Assembly: GCA_963921825.1 (NCBI GenBank) | Contig: OY997588.1 | Coordinates: 137,299,203-137,363,202 of the forward strand | DNA: 64,000 bases | DNA from: Erodium maritimum | Lineage: Eukaryota > Streptophyta > Magnoliopsida > Geraniales > Geraniaceae | Direction of reading: 5' to 3' | Shown here: piece after piece, positions 1-10,948 of the stretch | Layout: every line of letters starts with the position of its first letter | Numbering within the stretch: the stretch's first letter is position 1 | Position numbers and translations under genes: made by a program | The notes under the pieces: generated by a model | What the model saw: only the letters and a program-made list of their open reading frames with translations | Databases searched by the model: none | Told to the model about the DNA's origin: nothing

Positions 1-271
1 GGAGAGCTTTTGAGGCAGTAGCTAGTAATTTTCAATGATGCTTAAGCTGATTTTATGATAGCATTGTATGTTGAACAGTGAGGCATCTTTCCTACATAGG
101 TAAAAAATCCAGAAGGAAAAATTAGCCTGTGATAATTATTATACAGGCTGAGCCGCTAAGGGTTTTTGAACTTGTGATATCAGTAGAGGTAAAAAAAAAC
201 TGTGTCTTATTCTTATCATTGCTCTTCTTTTCGCTATAGCCACAGCATGATTGTTGTATTGAAAAATGCAG

Positions 272-1350
272 GCATTACTGGGATTTTATGTAGTAGGTTT
301 TGTCGTGAAGTTGTGTTTACAGACCACAATGATGAAGTGCTCAAGGCAAGAATTTGAGATTAGATTTTAATTTTGGACCATATACCAGACTCTTTAAATT
401 TTCTTGTATTTAACTATGTTAGTATCCTCCATTTTCAGATTGTGAAGAAAAACATAGAGCTCCATGCATCTTCTGAAAATTCTAACCATCATGGTGGTGA
501 GGGAATGGAACGCGAAAGAAAATGTTTGTTTCTTTAGCTGCTAACATTCTTTGATTTTACACGCAGGGTTGTTTGCAGAGAAGCTAGAATGGGGGAACTC
601 TGATCAGATTGATCAAATTTTGCAAAGACATACAAGAGGATTTGATCTAGTTCTTGGGGCAGACATTTATATCCTTTTTCTCTTGACCTTAAGTACACTC
701 ATTTGCATATATATTCCCTTAATATTAAGCCTGCAATGTGATGGAAAGGGGAGTAGAACTTGTATCTAAAATTGACGCGGTTTTGACACATGAGAATATG
801 TTAAGTGGTGCTTAAGTTACTGATCTGAGTAGAACAAGTTGTTTGTCTCATTATCACATGACTATCTTTCATCTCCGCCCCTTGCTTTCTAACAATGCTG
901 AAAACTTGCGTGGAAAAGATAACCCTTGACATTTTGCAAGCTTTCAACAATCGAGCATCCCTTTGCTCTTTGAGACTGTAGAAAAGCTCCTTCGTATCAG
1001 GGAAGGACAATGCAAGTTCATACTAGCATATGTATCCCGATCTAAGAGGTAAGTGAAAAACTAATTCTTAAGTGAATTCTTAAATGTGTAATATTTCTTT
1101 CCTTTGATCAAATCCAATTAAAATATATATCATGCTGTTCAATTTTTGATGATTTATAGGAATTGAGTATATATTCACAACCTGCAGTGAGATGACATAA
1201 TTGTTTTCATACAGCATGGACACAATGGTTATTAGCGAAGCTACACAGCATGGAATGCAGATAAAAGAAGTGAGTGGGACCCGATCTGTGGTTGGAAATC
1301 TTCAAGGAGTGATCTTTGAGGTCGTACTCCAACAGAAGCATCTATTATGA
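272..1350 (+). CDS. METTL21/FAM86-like protein methyltransferase, 3' part
   Basis: Proposed exons are 272-345, 439-496, 567-668, 940-1048 and 1215-1350 (stop TGA 1348-1350); all phases agree. The joined protein (about 158 residues in the window) has the end of a class I SAM-binding fold: an AGITG stretch following motif I, an acidic VVFTDHN strand end, and LVLGADICFQQSS as the post-motif region, then a strand reading KFILAYVSRSKS. This matches the methyltransferase 16 family (METTL21/FAM86-like lysine methyltransferases), which methylate proteins using S-adenosylmethionine, usually in cytosol or nucleus. The substrate cannot be read from sequence. The 5' exons with the glycine-rich motif I lie upstream of the window. 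Two of the four introns are non-canonical (GC-AG and AT-AA). The gene is convergent with the MOC1-like gene. Confidence 0.8.
346..438 (+). other. GC-AG intron of the methyltransferase gene
   Basis: The exon ends CTCAAG and the intron begins GCAAGAA, a GC donor with strong flanking complementarity to U1 (AG|GCAAG). It ends TTTTCAG. Splicing here joins DEVLK to IVKKNIEL in frame, which fits the family. No GT donor nearby keeps the frame. GC-AG introns are about one percent of plant introns. Confidence 0.7.
669..939 (+). other. U12-type AT-AA intron of the methyltransferase gene
   Basis: The 5' end reads ATATCCTTTTTC, an exact match to the U12 5' splice consensus (ATATCCTT). CCTTGAC at 924-930 matches the U12 branch site, with the branch A at 929, about 10 nt from the 3' end. 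Only cutting after 939 (intron ending ...GCAA) keeps the frame: GAD-I-C joins FQQSSIPLLFETVEKLL. The conventional AG one base later (939-940) would shift frame into a stop after 14 codons. The intron is therefore read as AT-AA. Confidence 0.65.
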
Positions 1351-2278
1351 TATGCTTCGGTCTGGAACATTCTCCACAAACAGTGAGTGTCAGACTGAGA
1401 ACCTGAAATTTTTACCAAGCTCCATGGAGGCATGTCTGCTTGCTGGTACGGAGAACGTTTATGAGATGAGTATTTTGAGATTTGAACTTGAAACCTTTTT
1501 TTTAACTAGAACCAAATGTACCTTGTGAGTCTGTGACATGTCATACAGTGCTTGTAAGTCAGGTGTATGAAAATGAGAACCTGTTTCTAATTGAATTGAT
1601 ACCAACTTGGATGTGAATTGTATCTTCTTACATAACACTTACTCTGTTGTATAGAGTATGTTACATCTTGAAACTGTAGTATCAAATTATGATATAGCTT
1701 GGCCATCTCCTTCATGGTATGCACTTATTACCGTTTCATTAGCTATGACTGATATAAATAATCAAAATGAAATAAAGATAGAGTACCAAAGTGAAGCAAT
1801 ATTCACGGTTTAGAGACTAAACTGAAATTAAATATATGAGTACCAAATGAAAACAAAGATACTATTTTCCTTCCCAAACAAGTAGACTAATGGGCATACA
1901 CATGAGATGCATGGACTAGAGAGTAATAAACGGCAGTGGAAAGTACGCATGCATGATTCGAATCATCGTGAATTTGCCATAATTCCAAATCCATATTGTA
2001 GTGTATATCTAATGCTGGATTTGAATTGCCAAAAAATCCATGAAAAATACCAACTTAAAACACTACATTTTCTCTTCCTCACATAGAAATAGCATTTATA
2101 ATCAGAATATGACATTGTTCACTGTAAGCAGGGTTAGACAGCAAAATTACTAGGTTGGCTTCGCGCAAAGAATCCATGTTGACTTTTGAGGTTCTCAACT
2201 GGTTTTTCCCTCTTTCCATATGGAAGTATGGAGCAGCAGTTATAAGCTAAATGGGTTTCAAGAAGTGGGATGTGAAGG
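1351..2278. other. Convergent intergenic region
   Basis: This is AT-rich DNA between the stop codons of the methyltransferase gene (+) and the MOC1-like gene (-). It should hold both 3' UTRs and poly(A) sites. The short open frames here show no family motif. I see no repeat with recognisable ends. Confidence 0.6.
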
Positions 2279-5200
2279 TCACTTCCCATTCTGAGTCTCT
2301 TCTGAGTTTAATTTGGAGTCCATCTTCAGGCTTACGCCATATGTGGCAATCAGTAAAGAATCAGCCCTTCCTGTACACACCATCAAGTTGGGAGAAAATG
2401 GATGTTCAGACAAAAAGAGTCAACACATATTGATGAAATGGGCACAACTATCCAGCTGGTAAGTCTAATTGAAGCACATTAAGTGCTGCATTCTTATTCC
2501 GTATGGTTCTGTAGCTCTTCTAAATAACTTTTGGAATAGAAAAAAAATACATGAGCAAAAAATCGCATCTACAGGAAGTTCTTCCCCTCTTAATGTTAAC
2601 ATTGATCAGGAGTTCATGTATTTTCTTAATTTTGAGTATTCAAACAGATCCGCTATGTAAACCAATACTTACCATGATCCATTTTCCTTTTCAACATGGG
2701 ACTCAACGACGGAAATAAAGTAGATGCAATCCTCCGACAATCATCCTGTCAAAACCCAGAAGATATGACATAAAAAATGAAGCTGGTGAAATAAAAATAA
2801 ACACAACAGGAAGCTGGGCATCAAAGGGCACAATCTTTCATAATTCATATAATGACATATCCACAGAAAGAAGCATCTGTAAACTCCCCAGACATGCAAA
2901 AGATGAACTTTCAGGTTAGGGATGGCAACGGGGCGGGTTCGGGGCGGGGACCCCGCGCCCCGTCCCCGCCCCGCTTCCTCGCGCCCCCGCCCCGCCCCCC
3001 GCATTGACCCCGCGTTGACCCCGCCCCGCGGGGAAACGGGGATTCCCCGCCCCATTTTCTCCCCGAAAAAAAATACACATTTTTATATCACACAATTCTT
3101 AATCCATAATTTTAGACAACACTCATATAAAACAAACATCACACGACTTCCGTGTCTCATAATGTGCATATTCGAACTAAGTCTTCTATCTTTTAGGTAT
3201 AAAATATAAATAAGCAAAAATTACCGTTTGACATTTTTGAACTAAGTTTTCTATTTTTTAGATATAAAATTTAAATAAGTAAATATCATATGTAAAAACA
3301 ATATATTATGTGTTATTCAAAAAAAATATTAATTATTAATATATATTTTTTAAATAAATAGAGTGGGGATCCCCGCGGGGCACGGGGCGGGGCGCCCCGC
3401 GGGGCGGGGAGTGCTTGCCCCGCCCCCGCCAAAATCCCCGTTTACCGCCCCGTATAAAAAATCCCCGCCCCGAACCCGCCCCGCACGGGGTGGGGACGTC
3501 GGGTACCCGTCGGGGTCGGGACGTTTTGCCATCCCTATTTCAGGTCTGTTACAACTATTTTATAGCACCAGCATGTTCATGGCTTAACATTTGAATAATA
3601 TACTCAAATAAAATACTGAAGCATTCATTGATGACTGGTATAATTAGGTGACCGTATCTCAAAATGGCATTCAAATATCCATTTGAAATAACAGCGCTAA
3701 CTGTATGATTAGACCATCAAGAGTGATTGTACGAAATTTCAAGGGGTCGCTAGTTGGTAAAGTTTATTAGTTGAAGTACCAAGACTCAGGTTTCAAGAAA
3801 AAGTTTTGGTTATTGGTTGAAAAATGAACAAACAGCTAAAAACCATGTTTCAAACAATTCCTACACAAGACATCTAAATTGTCTCTGTCAATTTACATGG
3901 AATGCCTTGAAGAATTATTATCGCCTAGTAAAATAAATCAAAGGGTTACAATATCTCATTTTTAGCATGACCGGCAAGCTCTTTGGAGTCTCACAATAGA
4001 TGTTAACCATCAAGAAAGGTATGAAAAAATATCATACTTGTATGTTAAATACGGGTCAAACCAACCTTTGGAGTGCTGCTCCCATAGAGCTGAAACTTCC
4101 TCTTCCATATGGAAGATGGCACTGGAACAACCGAGAATCCTGAGGCAATTAAGACTCCAATCCATAACCCATAATTAAATCCTCCACTCCACCATCCCTT
4201 CATTGAAAAAGAAACACTCAGCATGTACAACAAAATGTTCTGGTATGATAGCTACTTTTTTTTATAGACATTTAATCTATGTGTGCATTATTGGTTAATA
4301 TTAAAAGGAGTTCCCATTGAAATAATCTTCTCTGAGTCCACCAGATTCCCTAAGCTGCTCTACAAAAATGTCGTGAGAGTCTTAGCCCCCAGGGGCCAGA
4401 GCACTGTTCCTGTCTGCAGCTGAGGTGTAGGTCTTACAGTTGCAACAATTAGTTAGCTCATGAGAATGATTTCTAAGTAACACCAACAAATTGTATGAAG
4501 AAAAAAAAGCTGAATTTTGTTTCCACAAGTTTCTTTTTTTTCTTTTTTATACCAGACTTAATCATATGGGTACTATTTGACAATATCTAGTTTACATATG
4601 CAAATGTGTTCTTAGGAATGACAACACATTATAAAAACTTAACTTCTTTTTTAGCGAGTTTGCATTTTATCATAAGGGTACTACTTGACGAATTTAGCAA
4701 GACCAAAATATTCTTTTGAGTGAGGTTGCACTTACCAGCTTCCCATCTGTTGGAAAAGGGGTTGATTGCTCTACATATGCAGTAGTTCCTGATGGAAAAA
4801 AAAACTTAAACCTATTATAGCGGTTGAAAGATTAAAACACAACTACATCTATCTCATACCCAAATGAAATCTTGATTCATAACCGAATAATAAAAAACTG
4901 AACAACAAGGGAATCAACCAGTCAAGGAGACATCGAAAGAAGAGAGTACAGTGAGAGCTAATCATACCAGTTGGAGCATTGAGGCTCCGAAGCAACTGAA
5001 CCATAGAACTGGCGTCTAAGCGTTTCCGAGACCCTTTACCAACCATTACTTTTAAATGAGGGGAATCAAACACCTGCAAGATAGGGGAGGATAAGATATC
5101 TATAACGTCCACCAACATTAACATTGAGTTAAGGGTAATCATGGATAACATTATCAGGCATCTACTACCTCATTTGTCCTTTGCTACCAATGATATGAAC

Positions 5201-6020
5201 CTATCAAAACCAGAACATAACAGGGTCTATTTGAACCAGCATCTAGCTAAACAAATCATGGCAAACACATTGTGCAACCAAACACTAAAGTGGATCCAGG
5301 AAAAAGGCCAGTGGAGCTCCCCACTGTAGAACTGCTCTTCCAGACAGAAACAGTGTGTTAGATTCCCATCATGTTCTTGAGTACATTATATGAAATGGTA
5401 TATAATTCGTTCCATACCCAACCAGAAATTTTCTGAATTGTCCATTACCTAGACAGAAATTTCAAAATTGTACAATACCCATGTGGAAAATTTCAAAATT
5501 GTTTAATATCCAAATACAGATTTTTCTTTTCTAGATGATTGAATTGCAAAAGTTAAAGTTGCACATTTACCTGAGCAGAGTAGCCTGACTCGTCACTCTT
5601 GACAATGGCCAAAGCACCGGAGACATCTGGGTCTATGCCAATGACCCATTCCCAATCCTCAGCAGCAGTGATGGTAATGAGTTCACCGTCAATATTAATA
5701 TCATCCGAGGAGTCGAATTCCTGAGGCAAAGGGGAAGAGAGGGACGCGAGCCAATCCCTCTTGAGCTGCTCAGTTTTGGCCTTGAGCCCAACCCTAGCAG
5801 GCTTCCGTGAACCCTTCTTTCGGGGGAGTGGGTCTGTGACTGGAGCAGGTGCTGCTGTGTTGATTAAGCAGTGGGTGGAGGTTGAAGAAGACGGTAGAGA
5901 AGTAGACAAGGCTCTGAGATAAGGGGATTTGAGGAAGAGGTTTGGTCTGATTATGGAATTCATGAGATGGGTTTGGGGTTGAAGAAGGAGATTTGGAGGA
6001 TTGCTGTGGAGGGTTTCCAT
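2279..6020 (-). CDS. MOC1: Chloroplast Holliday junction resolvase MOC1-like (RuvC fold)
   Basis: Exons in coding order are 6020-5571, 5073-4968, 4788-4736, 4197-4066, 2745-2673 and 2370-2279, giving 301 residues with all phases matching. The first ~100 residues are Ser/Pro/Leu-rich with few acids, as expected for a plastid transit peptide. The RuvC-like core follows: WVIGIDPDVSGALAI (first catalytic Asp), VFDSPHLKVMVG, RKRLDASSMVQLL, AYVEQSTPFPTDGK (Glu), GWWSGGFNYGLWIG, IPVPS-type segment, DDCRRIASTLFP, and KRKMDHGRADSLLIATYG (last Asp). MOC1 resolves four-way DNA junctions so chloroplast nucleoids can segregate. The start at 6020 is my choice; Met at 5963 is an alternative and an in-frame open stretch runs up to 6176. 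Intron 4 (2746-4065) contains a hAT element. Confidence 0.88.
2917..3537. mobile_element. Non-autonomous hAT element inside MOC1 intron 4
   Basis: The termini are TAGGGATGGCAAC and GTTTTGCCATCCCTA, inverted repeats of the plant hAT type. They are flanked by a perfect 8-bp duplication TTTCAGGT (2909-2916 and 3538-3545). About 150 bp at each end is extremely GC-rich (runs of CGGGGCGGGG / CCCCGCCCC) around an AT-rich centre, so the ends can pair over a long stretch. There is no transposase. The open frames across the GC-rich ends are compositional artefacts. Confidence 0.9.
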
Positions 6021-6144
6021 CAAAATTGAGGCTTCATAGCATTTTTCCCTCTGCCACGAAAAATGCAATGCGTAGATTTGCAAAGGTTTTGTTATCACGG
6101 GTTGATTTTGTGCAAACAGCGAGAGAGTGCCATCGGATAGTACT

Positions 6145-6155
6145 GTCCCACATCG
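6145..6155 (+). promoter_or_regulatory. USE-like motif (GTCCCACATCG)
   Basis: This is an exact match to the plant snRNA upstream sequence element consensus RTCCCACATCG. It lies about 125 bp upstream of the MOC1 start, on the opposite strand. No TATA box sits at the spacing used by Pol II (about 33 bp) or Pol III (about 25 bp) snRNA genes, and no snRNA-like sequence follows. It is probably an orphan motif or a 5' promoter element of MOC1. Confidence 0.4.
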
Positions 6156-6286
6156 GCGGGAAACAGAAGCTACCAATTAATCTGTTTTCTGGGGTAGTAA
6201 AAAAATGTTCGGATATTAATCAAAATTTATATATTTATATTTTTTAATTATTACTCATTATTAATATATATTATGTAAAAATAATT

Positions 6287-7760
6287 TTTCTTGGTAAGAA
6301 AAGTACGTTATAAATCAAATACACACGGAAGCGCTGCTCTAACATGCGATTAGGGTTTAGCGAAGGGAGGGCGGCGGCCGTGGGTTTCGGTAACTCCAGC
6401 AGGCGCCCAAGGTCGAGCGGCAGGGATTATGTGGCAGTGATGCCTCCTCTACCTCGCTGGCTTGTTTGTTTCGTTCTCTGGTACCTATTATTAGGGACAG
6501 AAAAGGAGGACTTGAAGACCTTCAGCAGGGGTGGCCGGCGACTGCGACAAGAATGGGGGCTGTGCAGGCCATGGCGAACCCGGGAGTCGGGTGGGGGCTT
6601 AGGCACTCCGGTGGGGGGCCCGACACCGTGGTCATGGAGGATCAGGGGGTCGGGACGCCGTGCACGGCAGATTGCACTCTCGGCGAGGGAGAGGTCGTCG
6701 CCGGACGGGATCGGCGTGCAGGTTATGGAGGTTATGGAGCCATGGTCTCCGGTTGTGGCTTTACAGACGGTGCATGGAAAGGGGTGGTCGGGGAAGTCGA
6801 CGACGGCTGCTTGGCTATGGAGATCACGAATCGTCGCCGACATGCCCTATTCTCCTTTGGCGGCAACGACGATCGATGTGGGGAAAGCCGTGGAGATCTC
6901 GGCGGGGGAGACAGATGCGGCGGCTACGTCGGGGACGGGAAGGCTTAGGATTCGGTGCTACGTTGAGGGCGACGAAGAGGTCCGGGTCGCTGATCCGGGC
7001 CGGATGCGAGTCCGTCTCGGGTGTGGGTTGGGCATCCATGACCTGGTCATGGACCGAGGCCTGTTTGCAGGATTAGTGAGGACGAGGATGGGGCCAGGTC
7101 CGGTTGGGAAGCGGGTCGGTGATCTCGGGTATGGAAGTCTGGGTGGTCAGGGGTTGGGCAGAGGCAGACTCCCGTGGGTCGGCCCATCTGGGGCGTTTAA
7201 ACAGGCCGGGACGGATCCCGGGTATGTTTTGGCATGGACCTCGATGATGTCTCGTAATTATGAAGGTGTGTCACACATAGCAGCGGCGGGGGGCCACAAG
7301 CACCCCCGCCTCCAGGAATGAGTCCGAGGAGGCCCAGGAAGGGGGTGGTCGACTGTGACCCCTTCCTGGCGGATAGATGGCGATGGTACCATCGACAGTC
7401 GATATCTGTCTCCCCTACCAGTCCGGTGTCAGCAATCCCGCGTTCAGGAGCCCTAACATTACCAGTCAAGGGAGGACGACGCACGCTGACTCACTGGGGG
7501 AGATGGCAGTCCACCAGTATTCCCTCTCACTCGGCTGGCCAGTGTCATTTGGTAGAAGCATGTTATATCGGTATCCAGGGTTCCACTGGATGCTACCGCA
7601 GATATCCCCCTTCAATCGCCCCTAAGCATCGAGCAACTTTTACTTTCTGTTATTGCTTTCTGTTATTTAGTTGGGTTATATCCTGTAAGATGGGTACAAT
7701 TATGTACTCGTCAAACTATCTCTTTTTTCAGTAATAATATTCCTTGTTCTTCTAAAAAAA
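6287..7760 (+). mobile_element. LINE-like retroposon lacking reverse transcriptase (copy A)
   Basis: A GC-rich 1.47-kb block lies between 14-bp near-identical flanks (6273-6286 ATGTAAAAATAATT and 7761-7774, one mismatch). Its 3' end is typical of plant L1 elements: a T-rich tail with AGTAATAATATTCC, then an A run. The 5' part has TAGGGTTTAG. Overlapping open frames on both strands (the longest is 6344-7321) have no domain I recognise and reflect high GC content. No RT, endonuclease or RNase H motif is present. Confidence 0.6.
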
Positions 7761-7774
7761 ATGTAAAAAAAATT

Positions 7775-8614
7775 ATATTATACAGTAAAAACTTTAATAT
7801 TTATTATCTGATGATTATTAGTTTTATAATTAATTATAAAATAATTATATATATATATATATATATTTAAGATATATGTTAATGATATATATTATTTTAA
7901 TAATAAAATTTAAGGATAAGTTCATAAAAATCGAGTTCGTGTTGTAAAAATCCATGTTTAGACCCTGAATGATTTCAGACTTTTACACACCGGTTAAAAT
8001 TGCCAATCCGCCTAAAACCGCCTTAATTAACAAATCAGATCATGTTGTAAGAACTCAACGCCTAGGTGTTGCCTGAACCGATTTTTACGACCCTTTGTGG
8101 TACTCGGTATCCAATAAATAAAAATAATTTTGTAGATGAAAAAACCTATCAAATTGCACAAAACTTGTTTCGTGTACATCACGGATAGCTTTTATGGATT
8201 GCTTACATAATCACACAATCTTTCATCCGTGACTCACCAGCAAAAAAAAGATCAAATCTCTCTGTGATTGTTTAGCACAAATCATGGCTGATTAACAATA
8301 ACAAATAACATGAACTACTCTTTGTCCTCTAACAAGATTAGGTATCATATGAAGATTTTCTTGACAAATAGTGGGTCTTTGTCGGGTGATTAGCAAAATC
8401 CAAAATGAGGCATAGGTTGATCATTAATTAAGGTTAGACAAGATTTGAGTCTAACTTTATAATATGACTCCATGTTTGAATATTGTTTTGGGAGAAAGAG
8501 ACCCAAAACAGTCCTTATACATATATGACTAAAGCTCCTCTTGAGATGAACATCAACGATCAACCCCATTCCAATTTCCAAAGGGTTTAGAGTTGTGACC
8601 AATTTGGGGATCTA
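7775..8614. other. AT-rich spacer, probable promoter of the DUF1645 gene
   Basis: The region includes an (AT)n microsatellite at about 7846-7866. At 7930-8095 there is a segment whose two ends both carry a GTAAAAATC-type motif in inverted orientation, perhaps a decayed MITE. No coding region is supported. The last few hundred bases should hold the promoter and 5' UTR of the gene at 8615. Confidence 0.5.
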
Positions 8615-9487
8615 ATGGGAACTCCCGAGTCGTCGAGAGATTCTACCTATGTGACCGCACCTTGTACCCCTGTTAGATGCCACAGCCTTGAGCGCATGTA
8701 CGTCTACAGTGTCCCAACCAGTCCCACAAAGTTGTCTCCCTCCACTCCAAGTTCCGAGTTTGAGTTCGACACTAGTTCTCGATTTGATTCGGATTTCGAA
8801 GCGAGTCGAAACTTGGACTACTGTGGCTCATTTGCTGATGAGCTCTTCTGTGACGGACAAGTCATGCCTCAACTCAAGCTTCCTCCTCGCCTCCAACTCC
8901 AACTCCAACACAAGGAGTTGAGAGTCCCTACTAGTACTAGTACTAGTACTCGGGGGAGAAAAATCCGGTGGAATTCATGGAAAGAGCACGATTTTGATCC
9001 TTTCACGGTGGCAATGGACAGAATCAGCAAGGAGAAAAAAAGCAAGGCCCGTGAAATCGGGCCTTCTTCACGTGTAAATGGGCCATCCAACAGTAGGTCT
9101 GGGCCCATAATACTGGTCAAGCAGTCCGATGTGGAGTATTCGAAAATGGGGGAGAAGTCGATCATGCTGGCTGAGCCCAAGGGGCTGAGTTTTGCGAGAA
9201 GTCTGAGGCTGGTGCAAATGGGCCATGAAGGGCCCATGAAAGGGTCTAGCAAGAGACACAAAATCAAGGAGTTCCTTTTCAGGACACCACCAGCAACACC
9301 AAGAGCAGCAATGAAAAGTGAAGATGAATGGGAGCCCAAAATGGCGGCTAGGTTGAGCTTCAAGTCTGGAAGATCATATGGAAACAAGGAGAAGAAGGTC
9401 TCTCAAGTGACCAATGGGGCACTTGTACAGTACAGGCCTAAGCTCTTCCTTTGTTTGGGCTATGGCATGAAAAAATCTACATTCTAA
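8615..9487 (+). CDS. DUF1645 family protein
   Basis: This is a single-exon gene of 290 residues. The order of conserved blocks fits plant DUF1645 proteins: an N-terminal Ser/Thr/Pro-rich part with PTSPTKLSPSTPSSEFEF, the FADELFCDGQVMPQLKLPPRL block, then basic GRKIRWNSWKE, and near the C terminus HKIKEFLFRTPPATPR. The protein is basic, with no signal peptide or membrane segment, and is likely nuclear or cytosolic. Biochemical function is unknown; a rice member is linked to grain length and stress tolerance. The ATG at 8615 is the first in frame, and a run of Thr/Ser codons (TSTSTST, 8928-8951) is a small coding repeat. I am confident in the family, not in any role. Confidence 0.85.
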   Translation: MGTPESSRDSTYVTAPCTPVRCHSLERMYVYSVPTSPTKLSPSTPSSEFEFDTSSRFDSDFEASRNLDYCGSFADELFCDGQVMPQLKLPPRLQLQLQHKELRVPTSTSTSTRGRKIRWNSWKEHDFDPFTVAMDRISKEKKSKAREIGPSSRVNGPSNSRSGPIILVKQSDVEYSKMGEKSIMLAEPKGLSFARSLRLVQMGHEGPMKGSSKRHKIKEFLFRTPPATPRAAMKSEDEWEPKMAARLSFKSGRSYGNKEKKVSQVTNGALVQYRPKLFLCLGYGMKKSTF

Positions 9488-9980
9488 CACAATCACTCAC
9501 TGCAATTATGATCATGTAACCTTTGATTCCCCTTATAGTTATAGTATGTTATGTTATGTGTGCTAAAGTTTAGCTCTGTTTGTCTCTTCTTCATGACAAA
9601 GACATGTGTCAAGTGTAAATAATTTGTTGGTAAACAATATTATGTCATAAATCAACAAGGAACATGCATACTAAATCACCACGAAAAATGTACAAAAGAG
9701 TAAAGAGCGTATGTATGCTATTAAGTGATCCATTTTATTAAATAAGGAACATTACATTTCGTTTGCTTGATTTGCTAAGCATAATCTGATACATTTCGTT
9801 TAATCTACTAAGCAAATCTGAAGAAACTACACTATAATCTGATATACTCCTTTAGTACCAACAAGGAGCTACACAACATGAAAAAAAATCCAATAGGAGC
9901 GTATTGGAAGGATGAATGGAAATCCAATTTTGGAAACACGAAAAATCGAGCAAATCTCTGGTTGCAAGTGGTATCATGTA
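9488..9980. other. 3' flank of the DUF1645 gene
   Basis: AT-rich sequence with the presumed 3' UTR and poly(A) region just after the stop. A short direct repeat around ATACATTTCGTTT occurs at 9751-9765 and 9790-9801. Nothing else is recognisable. Confidence 0.5.
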
Positions 9981-10611
9981 ACTTTTTTTTTTCATCAGCA
10001 ATTTATTTATTTATTATGGAGCCAAGTTTTCAAACCAAAAACATAGCCAAGGGGAACCTTCATACATACCCGAGCATGCCTTATAGACACCTCATCACAA
10101 AGAAAACACAACCCATCAATAGGTACCAAACATGTCTAATTATCCGGATTTAGCTAACATTAATAGAACAGAAACCAGAACTGAACAACAACCAGACCAA
10201 AGTAAAAAAACTCATACAAGAGGCTTGGACTCTTACCAAAGTAGATCAACAATTATGAAGACAACTAAATCCAACATGGGCAAAGCAAACAAAAATAAAA
10301 CAGCAGAAAAGAAAAAAAAGAAGAGCCCAGAACCCAAACCTTCAAAGCACCATAACGGTCTAATCCAAGACTTGAGTTGCCCAAAGGCGTTTCCATGTGT
10401 TGATCTCATCATTGCTCTTAAACACTACAATTACTCCATAAAATCCGTCTGCGTTGGTTCCTTCATCTCGGTGATCTTTCTTGATGACGCTTGTAATCCT
10501 CCACCGAGAACCAAGATCATACTGGTTGAACTCCAACATCAGAGTGTCTATTGTGAAAAATTTCAAGCAATGAATGTTAAAATACATAGAGAAATTGAAG
10601 GCCAACATTCA
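9981..10611 (-). mobile_element. LINE 3' fragment, 5'-truncated
   Basis: Read on the minus strand, the fragment ends with AATAAATAAATAAATTGCTGATG followed by a run of A (poly-T at 9981-9989 on the plus strand). That is the usual 3' end of plant L1 elements. An 82-residue open frame at 10608-10360 has no recognised domain. The other end abuts the Copia LTR at 10615, so the true 5' junction is unclear, and no target-site duplication was found. Confidence 0.5.
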
Positions 10612-10614
10612 TGT

Positions 10615-10948
10615 TGTTAGGGTATAGCAACGTGGAACAATATTCAAGCAAGAAGAAACCAAGAGAAAATAAGCAATCATACAAGAACACAAGAATTTAC
10701 ATGGTTCGACAATTTGCCTACGTTCACGGTCTCACTACTCTCTCCTTATTTCTCTCATAATGAATGAATGATTTGGTTTTACAAGTACATGGTATTTATA
10801 GGAGAAGACAATTGGTAAATAGAGTAGGAATTAGGTTTCCTAATCTTAATAGGAAATCTCTTCTAATTGCCTACCCAAGTCTTTACCCAAATCTATAAGG
10901 AAGACTAAACGTTTCCTATATAAATAGAAAGTCTCCACAACCTTAACA
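10615..10948 (-). repeat. LTR (3') of a decayed Copia element
   Basis: The repeat begins TGTTAGGG and ends CCTTAACA. It is followed by ATCTCCCACTTGGAGAC, whose complement is a purine-rich tract just upstream of the LTR in element orientation. TNT1-type pol remnants run toward it on the minus strand, making this the 3' LTR. No second copy is visible in the window, so the element is 5'-truncated. Confidence 0.65.

Noticed and set aside
2741-3209. Open frames of 104 and 95 codons
   Set aside because: They run across the GC-rich end of the hAT element and a real MOC1 exon (2745-2673) that is read in another frame.
6145-6260. snRNA gene downstream of the USE-like motif
   Set aside because: No TATA at the correct spacing and the following sequence is AT-rich without snRNA features.
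6344-7321. 325-codon open frame, plus overlapping frames on both strands
   Set aside because: It lies inside a retroposon with GC-rich sequence. Several overlapping frames are open at once and none has a domain, so it reflects composition.
8869-9387. 172-codon antisense frame in the DUF1645 gene
   Set aside because: It is a shadow of the real coding strand, with no domain.
10360-10608. 82-codon frame as a host gene
   Set aside because: It lies just inside a LINE 3' fragment with a poly-A tail on the same strand, so it is likely element-derived.
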